Made by a program: the position numbers and the translations under genes. The notes beneath the pieces are model-generated. The model ran no database searches. It saw nothing but the letters and a program-made list of their open reading frames with translations, and was not told the origin of the DNA. Positions 49,350-58,164 of a stretch of 64,000 nt of DNA are shown piece by piece. The stretch's first letter is position 1. Every line of letters begins with the position of its first letter. Source of the stretch: Clostridium sp. CMCC3677 (lineage in GTDB: Bacteria; Bacillota; Clostridia; Clostridiales; Clostridiaceae); assembly GCF_023845585.1 (NCBI RefSeq), contig NZ_JAMQHS010000001.1:310001-374000 (forward strand), written 5' to 3'.

Positions 49350-49385
49350 ATGTTATTATTACATAGGTGGGATAATTTAACTTAA
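49350..49385 (+). CDS. Putative 11-codon leader ORF
   Basis: A strong AGGAGG (49335-49340) precedes ATG at 49350. The peptide reads MLLLHRWDNLT and stops. It begins with three Leu codons and has one Trp. No co-directional gene follows, only a perfect 24-bp palindrome (49448-49471) and MITE copy K. It looks like a leader peptide or small-RNA ORF that has lost, or never had, a downstream gene. Function unknown. Confidence 0.45.
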   Translation: MLLLHRWDNLT

Positions 49386-49447
49386 CTTTTAATGAAGAAT
49401 TTAAAGAATCAAGATTTAACTTAAGTAGATTTAAAAATATTACTGCT

Positions 49448-49471
49448 GTGAATATTAATATTAATATTCAC
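49448..49471. repeat. Perfect 24-bp palindrome
   Basis: GTGAATATTAAT followed by its exact reverse complement. It contains the TGAATATT...AATATTCA half-sites of an ARG-box-like operator; could also be a weak hairpin. Confidence 0.75.
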
Positions 49472-49495
49472 TTTAAAATATAGTATAAAATAAAA

Positions 49496-49595
49496 GGCTC
49501 TGTTTTAAATGTGTGTTAATATATGCAATAGGAAAAGTTCAATTGCTCCGCCCACTTTGCTTATGCATATATCAACACTCTACTAAAACAGAGCC
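49496..49595. mobile_element. MITE-like palindromic element, short copy K, with 8-bp target duplication
   Basis: Exactly 100 bp with perfect 12-bp ends GGCTCTGTTTTA / TAAAACAGAGCC and inverted subterminal GTTAATATATGC / GCATATATCAAC. Flanked by AAATAAAA on both sides (49488-49495 and 49596-49603). An intact short form, so the short version itself seems mobile. Confidence 0.85.
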
Positions 49596-49600
49596 AAATA

Positions 49601-49637
49601 AAAAAAGATGAGGTATAAACCCTCATCTTTTAAAAAA
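49601..49637. terminator. Bidirectional terminator after fba
   Basis: AAAGATGAGG (49604-49613) pairs with CCTCATCTTT (49621-49630), with A-run and T-run outside. Confidence 0.85.
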
Positions 49638-49641
49638 ACTA

Positions 49642-50574
49642 TTATTTCATAGAATCAGCTGATCCTAAGATGTTATCAATCTTTGATTCAACAACTTCTT
49701 GGATTGCAGTTCTTGCAGCACCAAGATAAGCTCTTGGATCGAAAACTTCTGGTTTTTCTCCGAAAGTTTTTCTTATTGCAGCAGTCATAGCTAATCTTAA
49801 GTCTGTATCCATATTTATTTTACATACAGCCATTGAAGAAGCTTTTCTTAACATATCAACTGGAATACCTTTAGCGTTTGCTATTTTTCCACCGAATTCA
49901 TTACAAGTTGCAACTGTGTTAGCGTCAACAGCTGATGCACCATGAAGAACGATTGGGTAACCAGGTAATTTAGCTTGAATTTCTTCTAATATGTTGAACT
50001 TTAGTTCTGGTTTAGCATCTGGTGGGAATTTAACAGCTCCGTGTGAAGTTCCGATAGCTATAGCTAATGAATCAACTCCAGTTCTGTTAACAAAATCAAC
50101 AGCTTGATCTGGATCAGTATAAACGTGAGAATCAGCAACAACGTCATCTTCAACTCCTGCTAATACTCCAAGTTCAGCTTCAACAACAACTCCTCTAGCG
50201 TGAGCGTAGTCTACAACTTCCTTTGTTTTCTTAACATTTTCTTCATAATCAAAATGAGATCCGTCAAACATTACTGATGTGAAACCAGCATCTATAACTT
50301 CTTTAACAGCTTCAAAACTTGGACCGTGATCTAAGTGAAGAGCAACGTCTACTCCAGTTTCAGCTATAGCAGCATCTACCATTGCTTTTAAGTAGTTAGC
50401 TCCAGCATATTTAATTGCTCCAGTTGAACATTGAAGAATTACTGCTGAATTTCTAGCTTTTGCTCCATTAATAACACCTTGGATTATTTCCATATCGTTG
50501 ATGTTGAAAGCACCGATAGAATATCCACCTTCGTAAGCTTTTTTAAACATTTCTTTTGTAGTAACTAATGCCAT
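49642..50574 (-). CDS. fba: Fructose-bisphosphate aldolase, class II
   Basis: 310 residues from ATG 50574, with AAAGGTGGTAC upstream; the upstream in-frame start has no site. HLDHG at 80-84 (catalytic Asp82, zinc His83), GTSHGAVKF and LHGASAVD carry the other zinc ligands. Codon choice is less AT-biased than in its neighbours, as expected for a highly expressed glycolytic gene. Monocistronic. Confidence 0.95.
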   Translation of the reverse strand: MALVTTKEMFKKAYEGGYSIGAFNINDMEIIQGVINGAKARNSAVILQCSTGAIKYAGANYLKAMVDAAIAETGVDVALHLDHGPSFEAVKEVIDAGFTSVMFDGSHFDYEENVKKTKEVVDYAHARGVVVEAELGVLAGVEDDVVADSHVYTDPDQAVDFVNRTGVDSLAIAIGTSHGAVKFPPDAKPELKFNILEEIQAKLPGYPIVLHGASAVDANTVATCNEFGGKIANAKGIPVDMLRKASSMAVCKINMDTDLRLAMTAAIRKTFGEKPEVFDPRAYLGAARTAIQEVVESKIDNILGSADSMK

Positions 50575-50610
50575 GTTAATTGTACCACCTTTCAAATTTT
50601 CAAATTATGG

Positions 50611-50631
50611 TTCACGATTAAAGTTAACCGT
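50611..50631. promoter_or_regulatory. Inverted GGTT...AACC repeat upstream of fba
   Basis: GGTTCACGATTAAAGTTAACC has matching ends and lies 40 bp before the fba start, past a TATAAT-like box. Possibly an operator; weak. Confidence 0.3.
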
Positions 50632-50765
50632 ATAAAATCAATTATAAACTATACTGCTTGTATTTTCTACATTTAACGAGTTAAAATTAAAAAAAATCAT
50701 TATATATGCAGTGTTTTTTGGAATATATTTTAATTATTATAATTAATTTACATAATAATTATATT

Positions 50766-51146
50766 TTATAATATATTTTCTAGATTAGGAATTTGTAATT
50801 TTCTCATATTTCTAGAACTGTATTTCAATGCATGTAATGTAGCGTTTGCCTCAGATGTATCATTATGAGATAAATACACTGAAAGTTTGGCTGAATCAGT
50901 AACAAGTATATCTACTTCTTGATGACTAAGATATACTGAAGTTATAAAGTTTTTATTTTGAATCATATCCATTAATTCTATTGACTTTATATAAGCATCT
51001 TCATTTTTACCTTCAATAATATTAAGTTCTATTTCTTCTGTAACATTTTCAATATTATCGCATAATTTTAATATTGAGACATTAGCAAAATAAACAAATA
51101 TCATTATAAAAAGAAAAAGTAGTATTGAAGCTTTAACATTCTTCAT
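50766..51146 (-). CDS. DUF4363-family protein
   Basis: 126 residues; ATG overlapping the preceding stop (TAATG), with GGAGGGT upstream. An N-terminal membrane anchor (about 6-26), then a helical extracytoplasmic domain with SVYLSHQEVDILVTDSAKLS. Members of this family are found beside DUF421 proteins in spore-formers, as here. Function unknown. Confidence 0.75.
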   Translation of the reverse strand: MKNVKASILLFLFIMIFVYFANVSILKLCDNIENVTEEIELNIIEGKNEDAYIKSIELMDMIQNKNFITSVYLSHQEVDILVTDSAKLSVYLSHNDTSEANATLHALKYSSRNMRKLQIPNLENIL

Positions 51147-51844
51147 TAATTACCCTCCTTATCATAATCATTATAAAGTTGATATTTAAAATTGCCTTCA
51201 GTATCATACATGGCTATTAAAACATCCTTAATTGAATTTATATTATGATTTTTAAGGACATTAAGTATCCAGTCTTTATCTTTTTTTATACTTGTTAAAG
51301 CATTGTTATTTATTTTTCCATCAGATACTAATACCTTAGGTAATTTTACCTCCTTTGTTTTAGCAGTATTGTCACTAGATTTTGATTGAGATTGTGAATT
51401 ATAATCTTTAGGCAAAATTGATAGTTGCCCTCCATTTTCTAAAATGGCACATTGAATTTCATCAAGATTAAAATAATTTGCAATTCTTAATTCTTCTAAT
51501 AATTCATCTATATTTAATTGTTGTTTTTTTAGTGCAATATAATTTATTTTGCCATTATATATTAATATAGTTGGCTCACCATCAATAATTTTTCTAGCAC
51601 GTTGGGACTTTAAGTCTATTACACTAAGCATAGTTTTTAAAAATAGTAATGTAATAATTGGAATTATACCAAGTAATAATGGAAGTCTAGAATCTTGCAT
51701 TGGTAAAGCGGCCAAATCTGAAATCATAATAGTTATTACAAATTCATAAGGTTCAAGTTCACCTATCTGACGTTTTCCCATTAAACGCATTACTACAACT
51801 ACTAAAGAATATAAGATTGTAGTTCTAATAAAAATGATAAACAT
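51146..51844 (-). CDS. DUF421 membrane protein (YetF-like)
   Basis: 232 residues from ATG 51844, with GCGAGGTG upstream; 36 in-frame codons before it lack a site. Three N-terminal membrane segments, then KRQIGELEPYEFVITIMISD and SRLPLLLGI, hallmarks of DUF421. The cytoplasmic domain carries DGEPTILIYNGKI and LLEELRIANYFNLDEI. Some DUF421 proteins strengthen spore membranes in Bacillus. One-base overlap with the DUF4363 gene indicates a functional pair. Confidence 0.88.
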   Translation of the reverse strand: MFIIFIRTTILYSLVVVVMRLMGKRQIGELEPYEFVITIMISDLAALPMQDSRLPLLLGIIPIITLLFLKTMLSVIDLKSQRARKIIDGEPTILIYNGKINYIALKKQQLNIDELLEELRIANYFNLDEIQCAILENGGQLSILPKDYNSQSQSKSSDNTAKTKEVKLPKVLVSDGKINNNALTSIKKDKDWILNVLKNHNINSIKDVLIAMYDTEGNFKYQLYNDYDKEGN

Positions 51845-51978
51845 ATAAAACACCTCGCATAGATAATATTTGTAATATTTCGTTGGAATATGCAAAATAG
51901 AAAATAAATTTATCTTTTTATGGGAAATTAGATATAATATAATATAGGACAACTAGAATTTTATGGAGGAGATAATTA

Positions 51979-53625
51979 ATGAATTCAATAGCCTATAATA
52001 TCAATAATAAAGAACTGAATTCTACTAATACTTTTTATGATATATTATCTAAAGATATATTAGAAGTTAATAATATAGCATTATGTAAACTAAATGGAAA
52101 ATATCATGAATTAAGAGAAATTATTGACGAATGTGGAAAAATAGAAGTAATACCATTTAACACAGAAATTGGATTAAATATATATACGAGAACTTTACAA
52201 TTCATATTTATTAAAGCTACGTTAGATTTATTTCCAAATTCAAAAATTAAGATAGAACATTCAATCAGTAAGGGATTATTTGGAGAAATAATCAAAGAAA
52301 ATCCTTTAAGCGACAAAGATATAAACTTAATTAAAGGGAAAATGAAGGAAATTATTTCAACAGATGTACCTATAAATAGCATAAAAGTTTCTAAAAATGA
52401 AGCTATTAATATATTTAAGAAATATGGAATGGAGGATAAAATTTCACTTTTACAATATTCTAATCTTAATGAGGTAAGATTATATGAATTAGAAGATAGA
52501 TATGATTACTTTTATGGTCATATGGCATATTCAACAGGAGTTATAAAAGCTTTTGATTTAATTTATTATGAATCAGGATTTATATTAAGAAGCCCTGAAA
52601 AAGAAAATTTAAATGAACTTCCACAATATAAAGAAGAAAGAAAGTTAAGAAATATATTTTTTGAAACAGAAAAATGGCTTAGTATATTAGATATTGGAGA
52701 AGTAGGAACTTTAAATGAAAAACTTTCTAGTAATGAAGTACAAAGTTTAATATTAACTTCAGAAGCATTACATGAAAAGAAGATTGCTAATATAGCAGAT
52801 CAAATAGCGAACAAAAAAGATTCTAAAATAGTTCTTATTGCAGGCCCATCATCTTCAGGAAAAACTACATTTGCCAATAGACTTGCAATACAACTTAAAG
52901 TTAATGGATTAGTGCCTCAATCATTGTCATTAGATGATTATTTTGTAGAGCGAGTAAATACACCTAAAGATAAAAATGGAGATTATGATTATGAATCTAT
53001 TTATGCGTTAGATTTAGAATTAATTAATAAATCACTTACAGCTTTAATGAATGGCGAAGTTGTTGATATTCCTACTTATAATTTTTTAACAGGAAAAAGA
53101 GAATGGAATGGGAATAAGATAAAATTACATGAAAATGGTGTATTAATATTAGAAGGAATTCACGGATTAAATCCTATATTAACATCAGACGTTGATCAAA
53201 ATAAAATTTTCAAAGTATATATTTCAGCATTGACTCAATTAAATTTAGATAATCATAATAGAATATCAACAACAGATGTTCGAAAAGTTAGAAGAATAGT
53301 TAGAGACTCATTAAGTAGAGGGCATGATGCAGAAGCAACCCTTAAAATGTGGCCTTCAATAAAAAAAGGAGAAAAAAATAATATATTTGTTTATCAAGAT
53401 AAAGCTGATGTCATGTTTAATTCAACATTAGTGTATGAATTAGGATTATTAAAACCTTATGCATTAAAAGAATTAAATAAGGTTAAGGAAGATAGTCCAG
53501 TATATACAGAAGCAGCAAGATTAAAATCTATATTAAATTTCTTTAAAGAAGTAGATTCTAGTTATGTACCTATGAATTCAATACTTAGGGAATTTATAGG
53601 CGGAAGTTGTTTCTATGAGTATTAA
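51979..53625 (+). CDS. P-loop nucleoside (uridine-type) kinase with N-terminal ThrRS-like domain
   Basis: 548 residues; ATG with TGGAGGAGAT upstream. The N-terminal ~270 residues resemble the TGS/second additional domain of threonyl-tRNA synthetases (YGHMAYSTG region). The C-terminal part is a uridine-kinase-like P-loop domain: IAGPSSSGKTTFANRL (P-loop near 289-296), SLDDYF, ILEGIHGLNP, RRIVRDSLSRG. Common in clostridia as a single fused protein. The phosphoryl acceptor is not established. Confidence 0.85.
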   Translation: MNSIAYNINNKELNSTNTFYDILSKDILEVNNIALCKLNGKYHELREIIDECGKIEVIPFNTEIGLNIYTRTLQFIFIKATLDLFPNSKIKIEHSISKGLFGEIIKENPLSDKDINLIKGKMKEIISTDVPINSIKVSKNEAINIFKKYGMEDKISLLQYSNLNEVRLYELEDRYDYFYGHMAYSTGVIKAFDLIYYESGFILRSPEKENLNELPQYKEERKLRNIFFETEKWLSILDIGEVGTLNEKLSSNEVQSLILTSEALHEKKIANIADQIANKKDSKIVLIAGPSSSGKTTFANRLAIQLKVNGLVPQSLSLDDYFVERVNTPKDKNGDYDYESIYALDLELINKSLTALMNGEVVDIPTYNFLTGKREWNGNKIKLHENGVLILEGIHGLNPILTSDVDQNKIFKVYISALTQLNLDNHNRISTTDVRKVRRIVRDSLSRGHDAEATLKMWPSIKKGEKNNIFVYQDKADVMFNSTLVYELGLLKPYALKELNKVKEDSPVYTEAARLKSILNFFKEVDSSYVPMNSILREFIGGSCFYEY

Positions 53626-53642
53626 ATATATTAGGCATATGA

Positions 53643-53678
53643 AAATAAATAACAATCATACTAACTAGTTATTTATTT
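53643..53678 (+). terminator. Hairpin after nucleoside kinase gene
   Basis: AAATAAATAAC (53643-53653) pairs with GTTATTTATTT (53668-53678), with flanking GGCAT/ATGTGCC adding pairs. No clear T-run. Confidence 0.5.
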
Positions 53679-53694
53679 AAATGTGCCTTACCTT

Positions 53695-53732
53695 AAAAAG
53701 ATATGTTTTAAATTTAAAAACATATCTTTTTT
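53695..53732 (+). terminator. Strong terminator upstream of sdaAB
   Basis: AAAAAGATATGTTTT pairs perfectly with AAAACATATCTTTTT (53717-53731), ending in Ts. Confidence 0.85.
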
Positions 53733-53834
53733 CTTACCCCTTGACTATATTAATTAAATTATGCATTCTATATATGGATAATAAATTGAATTTTAATTTT
53801 TATAAATAAATTTTTAAATAAAATGTTAATGAGA

Positions 53835-53876
53835 GGGGGTATTTAGTAAAATGTTATTATATTTTACTAAGTAATG
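53835..53876 (+). promoter_or_regulatory. Split ribosome-binding region of sdaAB with hairpin or 7-codon ORF
   Basis: GAGAGGGGG (53831-53839) lies 34 nt before the sdaAB ATG (53874), too far for normal initiation. Between them TTAGTAAAAT (53843-53852) pairs perfectly with ATTTTACTAA (53861-53870). With this stem formed, only six unpaired bases remain between the GGGGG and the ATG. Alternatively an ATG at 53851 starts a 7-codon ORF (MLLYFTK) whose TAA overlaps the sdaAB ATG as TAATG, allowing reinitiation. Confidence 0.65.
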
Positions 53877-54560
53877 TTTATGAAAAGTTTAGGTGTTTTT
53901 GATATTTTAGGACCAATAATGATAGGTCCATCTAGTTCTCATACGGCAGGAGCTGCAAGACTTGGAAAAATTGCAAGAATAATAGCTGGTAATGAAATAA
54001 AGGAAGTAACATTCTTATTACATGGTTCTTTTGGTAAAACATATAAAGGGCATGGAACAGATAGGGCTTTAGTTGCAGGTATTTTAGGCATGGAACCAAG
54101 TGATGAAAGACTTAGAGATTCTATGGAAATAGCAAGAGAAAGAGGAATGAATTTTTCATTTAAAGAAGCTGATTTAGGTGATGTACATCCTAATACAGTT
54201 AAATTTTTAATGAATACAGTAAAGGATACATATTGTGAAGTTGTTGGATCATCTATTGGTGGTGGAAATATTCAAATTTCTGAAGTTAATGGTAATCCAG
54301 TTGAGTTTACTGGAAATTATGAAACATTAATAGTTTCTCAAAGAGATTTACCAGGAGTTATACATAGTGTAACTAGTATCTTATCAAAGGAAAATATAAA
54401 TGTAGCTTTTATGAAAGTTTTTAGAAACCATAAAGGTAAAGATGCTACAATGATTTTTGAAATGGATAACAAAGTTAGTGAAAAAGCTATAAAAGAAATA
54501 GAAAAGTTAGAGTTAGTAAATAGGATTATTTCAATAAGTCCAGCAAAGGAAGGTGAGTAA
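53874..54560 (+). CDS. sdaAB: L-serine dehydratase, beta subunit
   Basis: 228 residues; ATG 53874 (a second ATG at 53880 is possible). Starts with FDILGPIMIGPSSSHTAGA, the conserved SDH beta motif, and ends in an ACT-like domain (LPGVIHSVTSILSKENINVA near 160-179). Partner of the Fe-S alpha subunit; together they deaminate serine to pyruvate. The start region is unusual: see the split ribosome-binding region just upstream. Confidence 0.95.
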   Translation: MFMKSLGVFDILGPIMIGPSSSHTAGAARLGKIARIIAGNEIKEVTFLLHGSFGKTYKGHGTDRALVAGILGMEPSDERLRDSMEIARERGMNFSFKEADLGDVHPNTVKFLMNTVKDTYCEVVGSSIGGGNIQISEVNGNPVEFTGNYETLIVSQRDLPGVIHSVTSILSKENINVAFMKVFRNHKGKDATMIFEMDNKVSEKAIKEIEKLELVNRIISISPAKEGE

Positions 54561-54562
54561 AA

Positions 54563-55441
54563 ATGCTTGCAAGAACAGGGGAAGAGCTATTAAAAATTTG
54601 TAAGGAAAATAATATATCTTTAAGTGAATATGCTATAAGATGTGAAGTTGAAGAAAAAGGGTTGACAAGAGAAGAAGTAATAGAAAAAATGAGAAAAAAT
54701 TTAAATGTTATGATAGCTGCAGCAAAGGAAGGAACAGAAAAAGAAGTATATTCTGTTAGTGGTCTTATTGGTGGAGATGGACATAAGTTATATGAGTATT
54801 CAAAATCTAAGAAAACATTGACTGGTAGAGCAACTACAATAGCTATGGCAATGGCACTTGCTTCATCAGAAGTAAATGCATCTATGGGTAAAATAGTAGC
54901 ATGTCCTACAGCTGGATCATGTGGGATACTTCCAGCTGTTATTTTAGCAGCAGGGGAAATTCTTGAATTAAATGAAGATGAACTTATAAAAGGATTATTA
55001 GCGGCAGCAGCAGTTGGGCTTATTATAGGTCTTAATGCAACATTATCTGGAGCAGAAGGAGGTTGCCAAGCTGAGTGTGGTTCAGCATCAGCCATGGGAG
55101 CAGCAGCAGTTGTAGAAATGATGGGTGGAACTCCAAAGATGAGCTTGGATGCTGGTTCTATAATACTTCAAAATATATTAGGATTAGTATGTGATCCCGT
55201 TGCAGGTTTAGTTGAAATACCATGTGCAAAAAGAAATGCACAAGGAGCAATAACAGCACTTTGCACTGCAGATATGGTTATGGCAGGTATTGAAGCTAAA
55301 ATACCATTTGATGAAGCTGTAACTGCTATGTACAAGGTAGGAAAAAGCTTACCACCAGCATTAAGAGAAACTGCAATGGGCGGAATAGCAACAACACCTA
55401 CTGCATTAAGACTTAAAAAACAAGTTTTTGGTGAGGAATAG
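54563..55441 (+). CDS. sdaAA: L-serine dehydratase, alpha subunit (4Fe-4S)
   Basis: 292 residues; ATG two bases after sdaAB, with GAAGGTGAG as site. Iron-sulfur cluster cysteines are in CPTAGSCG, GGCQAECGSA and GLVCDPVAG. Catalytic subunit; oxygen-sensitive in characterised relatives, in keeping with an anaerobe. Length normal. Confidence 0.95.
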   Translation: MLARTGEELLKICKENNISLSEYAIRCEVEEKGLTREEVIEKMRKNLNVMIAAAKEGTEKEVYSVSGLIGGDGHKLYEYSKSKKTLTGRATTIAMAMALASSEVNASMGKIVACPTAGSCGILPAVILAAGEILELNEDELIKGLLAAAAVGLIIGLNATLSGAEGGCQAECGSASAMGAAAVVEMMGGTPKMSLDAGSIILQNILGLVCDPVAGLVEIPCAKRNAQGAITALCTADMVMAGIEAKIPFDEAVTAMYKVGKSLPPALRETAMGGIATTPTALRLKKQVFGEE

Positions 55442-55465
55442 ATTAATTTATTATAATAGATTTTC

Positions 55466-55492
55466 TTGATTTTTTTACATTAATGGTATAAT
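55466..55492 (+). promoter_or_regulatory. Probable promoter of the thi operon
   Basis: TTGATT (55466-55471) and TATAAT (55487-55492), spacer 15 bp, about 35 bp before the TPP aptamer. Confidence 0.5.
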
Positions 55493-55525
55493 CTAAATAT
55501 TATAGAAAACAAAATATTGAATTAA

Positions 55526-55621
55526 TAACTAGGGGTGCTGATATATCAGCTGAGATTGGAAAAAGTGATTTCCTAGACCCTTATAACCTGATTTGGCTAG
55601 TACCAACGGAGGGAAGGATAA
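55526..55621 (+). ncRNA. TPP riboswitch (THI element)
   Basis: Conserved parts in order: AGGGGTGCTGATATATCAGC, CTGAGATTGG, GACCCTTATAACCTGATT, GGCTAGTACCAACGGAGGGA. Followed by a terminator at 55646. Binds thiamine pyrophosphate and is expected to switch the thiD-thiM-thiE operon off when TPP is plentiful. Confidence 0.97.
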
Positions 55622-55645
55622 ATATAAGACAAAATAGTTTATATT

Positions 55646-55672
55646 ATGTAGCCCTTGGGCTACATTTTTTTT
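55646..55672 (+). terminator. TPP riboswitch terminator
   Basis: ATGTAGCCC and GGGCTACAT form a compact hairpin followed by eight T. Confidence 0.9.
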
Positions 55673-55708
55673 GGTTAAATATAGGTAATGAAGAGAGGAT
55701 GAAGAAAA

Positions 55709-56494
55709 ATGTTTAAAGCATTAACTATAGCAGGATCAGATAGTTGTGGAGGAGCCGGTATTCAAGCTGATTTAAAATCTTTTTCAGCCAATGGAGTATA
55801 TGGAATGAGCGTTATTACAGCAATAACAGCACAAAATACAATGGGGGTTTTTGGAATACAAGATATAAATCCAGAAATTATTGAATCACAAATAGATGTT
55901 ATTTTTGATGACATTATTGTGGATGCAATAAAGATAGGTATGGTTTCAAAAATTGAATCTATAAAAGCTATATCAAGAGGTTTGAGAAAAATTGAAAATT
56001 TACCTAAGGTAGTCTTAGATCCAGTTATGATTTCGAAAAGTGGATTTAACTTATTATCTCCCAATGCTAAAGAGGCATTAATTGAGGAATTATTTCCATT
56101 AGCAACTTTAGTAACTCCAAATCTTCCAGAAGCAGAAGAGATATTAGGAATGAAAATAAGTAATTTAGATGAAATGAAGGAAGCTGCAAAGAGATTACAG
56201 GAATTAGGGCCAAAATATGTATTGGTTAAAGGTGGACACTTGGAAGATGATGCAACTGATTTATTACTTTATGGAGATGAGTTTGTTTTCCTTCCACAAA
56301 AAAGAATAAATATAGTTCACACTCATGGGACAGGATGCACTTTATCATCAGCAATTGCAGCAAACTTAGCAAAGGGATTAGATATTAAAGGATCAGTTAT
56401 AAATGCAAAAGAATATATAACAGGTGCAATAGAAAATGGTTTTTCAATAGGAAATGGTGTAGGTCCAACACATCATTTTTATAAATTTTATTAA
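55709..56494 (+). CDS. thiD: Hydroxymethylpyrimidine/phosphomethylpyrimidine kinase
   Basis: 261 residues; ATG with GAGAGGATG upstream. Ribokinase fold: IAGSDSCGGAGIQADLK near 6-22, DPVMISKSG, VTPNLPEAEEILG, and THGTGCTLSSAIAANLA with the catalytic Asp region replaced by the usual GTGC anion hole. Phosphorylates HMP to HMP-PP. First gene under the TPP riboswitch. Confidence 0.95.
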   Translation: MFKALTIAGSDSCGGAGIQADLKSFSANGVYGMSVITAITAQNTMGVFGIQDINPEIIESQIDVIFDDIIVDAIKIGMVSKIESIKAISRGLRKIENLPKVVLDPVMISKSGFNLLSPNAKEALIEELFPLATLVTPNLPEAEEILGMKISNLDEMKEAAKRLQELGPKYVLVKGGHLEDDATDLLLYGDEFVFLPQKRINIVHTHGTGCTLSSAIAANLAKGLDIKGSVINAKEYITGAIENGFSIGNGVGPTHHFYKFY

Positions 56495-56532
56495 AATAAA
56501 TACACTATTATTAAAAAGGAGATGTAAAATTA

Positions 56533-57363
56533 ATGATTAATGAAATATTAGATAAGATTGGAAGCTTATTAGCAGAGGTTAGGGAAAAAAAACCATTAGT
56601 ACATAGTATAACTAATTATATAACAGCTACAGATTGTGCAAATGTGATTTTAGCAGTTGGTGGTTCTCCAACTATGGCTGATTATGTTAAAGAAGTTGAA
56701 GAAATTGCAAGTATTTCATCAGCAGTAGTTTTGAATATGGGAGTTATAAGTGATGATATGGTTGAAGCTATGATTCTTGCAGGAAAGAGTGCTAATAAAA
56801 ATAATGTACCAGTTATTTTTGATCCTGTTGGAGCAGGTGTTGCTAATTTTAGAAATGAAAGTGCAGAAAAGATATTAAGTGAAGTAAAGATAGATATAAT
56901 TAGGGGAAATATTTCTGAAATCAAATTTATATGCGGATTAAGTTCTGAAACAAAAGGTGTTGATGCTTCGGAAAGTGATATGAACATGAGTAATGATAAA
57001 AAAGTAATAGTAGCACAAAAGTTAGCAAAAAAATTAAATTGTACAGTAGCAATTACAGGAGTAGATGATATTATTTCAGATGGAAAAAGAAATGTAGTTT
57101 TATCTAATGGCCATAAAATGCTTGCAAATGTTACTGGGACAGGATGCATGAGTAGTGCATTATGCGGGGTCTTTGCTGGAGCTAGTGATGATTATTTTAT
57201 AGCAGCCATATGTGCAGTTTTAACAATGGGTATAAGTGGTGAAATTGCGTATGAAAAATCTAAGGGAATTGGAATGGGAACTTTCCACATTTCACTTATT
57301 GATGCTATTAGTATGATGAATGAAAATATTATAAAGGAAAAGGCGAGGGTAAAGATTAATTGA
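56533..57363 (+). CDS. thiM: Hydroxyethylthiazole kinase
   Basis: 276 residues; ATG with AAAGGAGATG upstream. VHSITNYITATDCAN near 23-37, DPVGAGVANFR, IRGNISEI and VTGTGCMSSAL near 200. Salvages the thiazole moiety by phosphorylation. Between thiD and thiE; the 82-bp gap to thiE holds a GAATTGAAAATTG stretch. Confidence 0.95.
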   Translation: MINEILDKIGSLLAEVREKKPLVHSITNYITATDCANVILAVGGSPTMADYVKEVEEIASISSAVVLNMGVISDDMVEAMILAGKSANKNNVPVIFDPVGAGVANFRNESAEKILSEVKIDIIRGNISEIKFICGLSSETKGVDASESDMNMSNDKKVIVAQKLAKKLNCTVAITGVDDIISDGKRNVVLSNGHKMLANVTGTGCMSSALCGVFAGASDDYFIAAICAVLTMGISGEIAYEKSKGIGMGTFHISLIDAISMMNENIIKEKARVKIN

Positions 57364-57445
57364 GAAGTGAGAATTGAAAATTGCTAGTATAGGAATAAAT
57401 TCAATTGTGGAATTTAAAAATATGTTATTGAAATGAGGAGAGTTT

Positions 57446-58078
57446 ATGAATAATAAAATAGATTATAGTATTTATCTTGTTACAGATAGGGATTTAATGA
57501 GCACTGAAACTTTAGAGGAGGCTGTAGAACAATCAATACTTGGAGGAGCTACATTAGTTCAACTAAGAGAAAAAGAATGTTCATCGCATGATTTTTATGA
57601 AACAGCATTAAAAATAAAAAAAATAACACAAAAATACAATATACCATTAATAATAAATGATAGAGTTGATATAGCTTTAGCTGTTGATGCAGATGGAATT
57701 CATATAGGACAAAGCGATTTACCAGCAACTATTGTGAGAAATATAATTGGAGAAGATAAAATTCTTGGAGTTTCAGCTGGTAATTTAGATGAAGCCTTAA
57801 AGGCACAAAAAGATAGCGCAGATTATATAGGGGTTGGAGCAATGTATTCAACTGGAACTAAGAAAGATGCAACGTCAACAACTATGAATGAATTAAAGAA
57901 AATAATGAAAAAAGTATCAATACCTGTAGTTGTGATAGGGGGAATAAATAAGGAACGAATTAAAGATTTTAATGGAATAAATATAGATGGATTAGCTATA
58001 GTATCGGCTATTATAGCACAAAAAGATATTGAAAAAGCCACAAGAGAATTAAAAGAAGAATTTTCTAAAATTAAATAG
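57446..58078 (+). CDS. thiE: Thiamine-phosphate synthase
   Basis: 210 residues; ATG with GAGGAGAG upstream. TIM barrel: LVTDRDLMS near 9-17, [11 protein letters not shown] near 38-48, [35 protein letters not shown] and VVIGGINKE. Joins HMP-PP and thiazole-P to thiamine phosphate. With ThiD and ThiM this gives a salvage pathway; de novo genes (thiC, thiG and others) are not in the window. Confidence 0.96.
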   Translation: MNNKIDYSIYLVTDRDLMSTETLEEAVEQSILGGATLVQLREKECSSHDFYETALKIKKITQKYNIPLIINDRVDIALAVDADGIHIGQSDLPATIVRNIIGEDKILGVSAGNLDEALKAQKDSADYIGVGAMYSTGTKKDATSTTMNELKKIMKKVSIPVVVIGGINKERIKDFNGINIDGLAIVSAIIAQKDIEKATRELKEEFSKIK

Positions 58079-58124
58079 TTTAGAATTATTTATGTAAAAT
58101 CATACTATAAGTAAATGCGAAAAG

Positions 58125-58164
58125 TAGTCTTAAACATTTAAAATACTTGTTTAAGGCTATTTTT
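58125..58164 (+). terminator. Terminator of the thi operon
   Basis: TAGTCTTAAACA (58125-58136) pairs with TGTTTAAGGCTA (58148-58159), then T residues. Confidence 0.8.

Noticed and set aside
54526..55095. 189-codon minus-strand ORF over sdaAB/sdaAA
   Set aside because: Antisense to conserved Fe-S enzyme codons; Ser/Ala/Pro-rich composition typical of a complement artefact.
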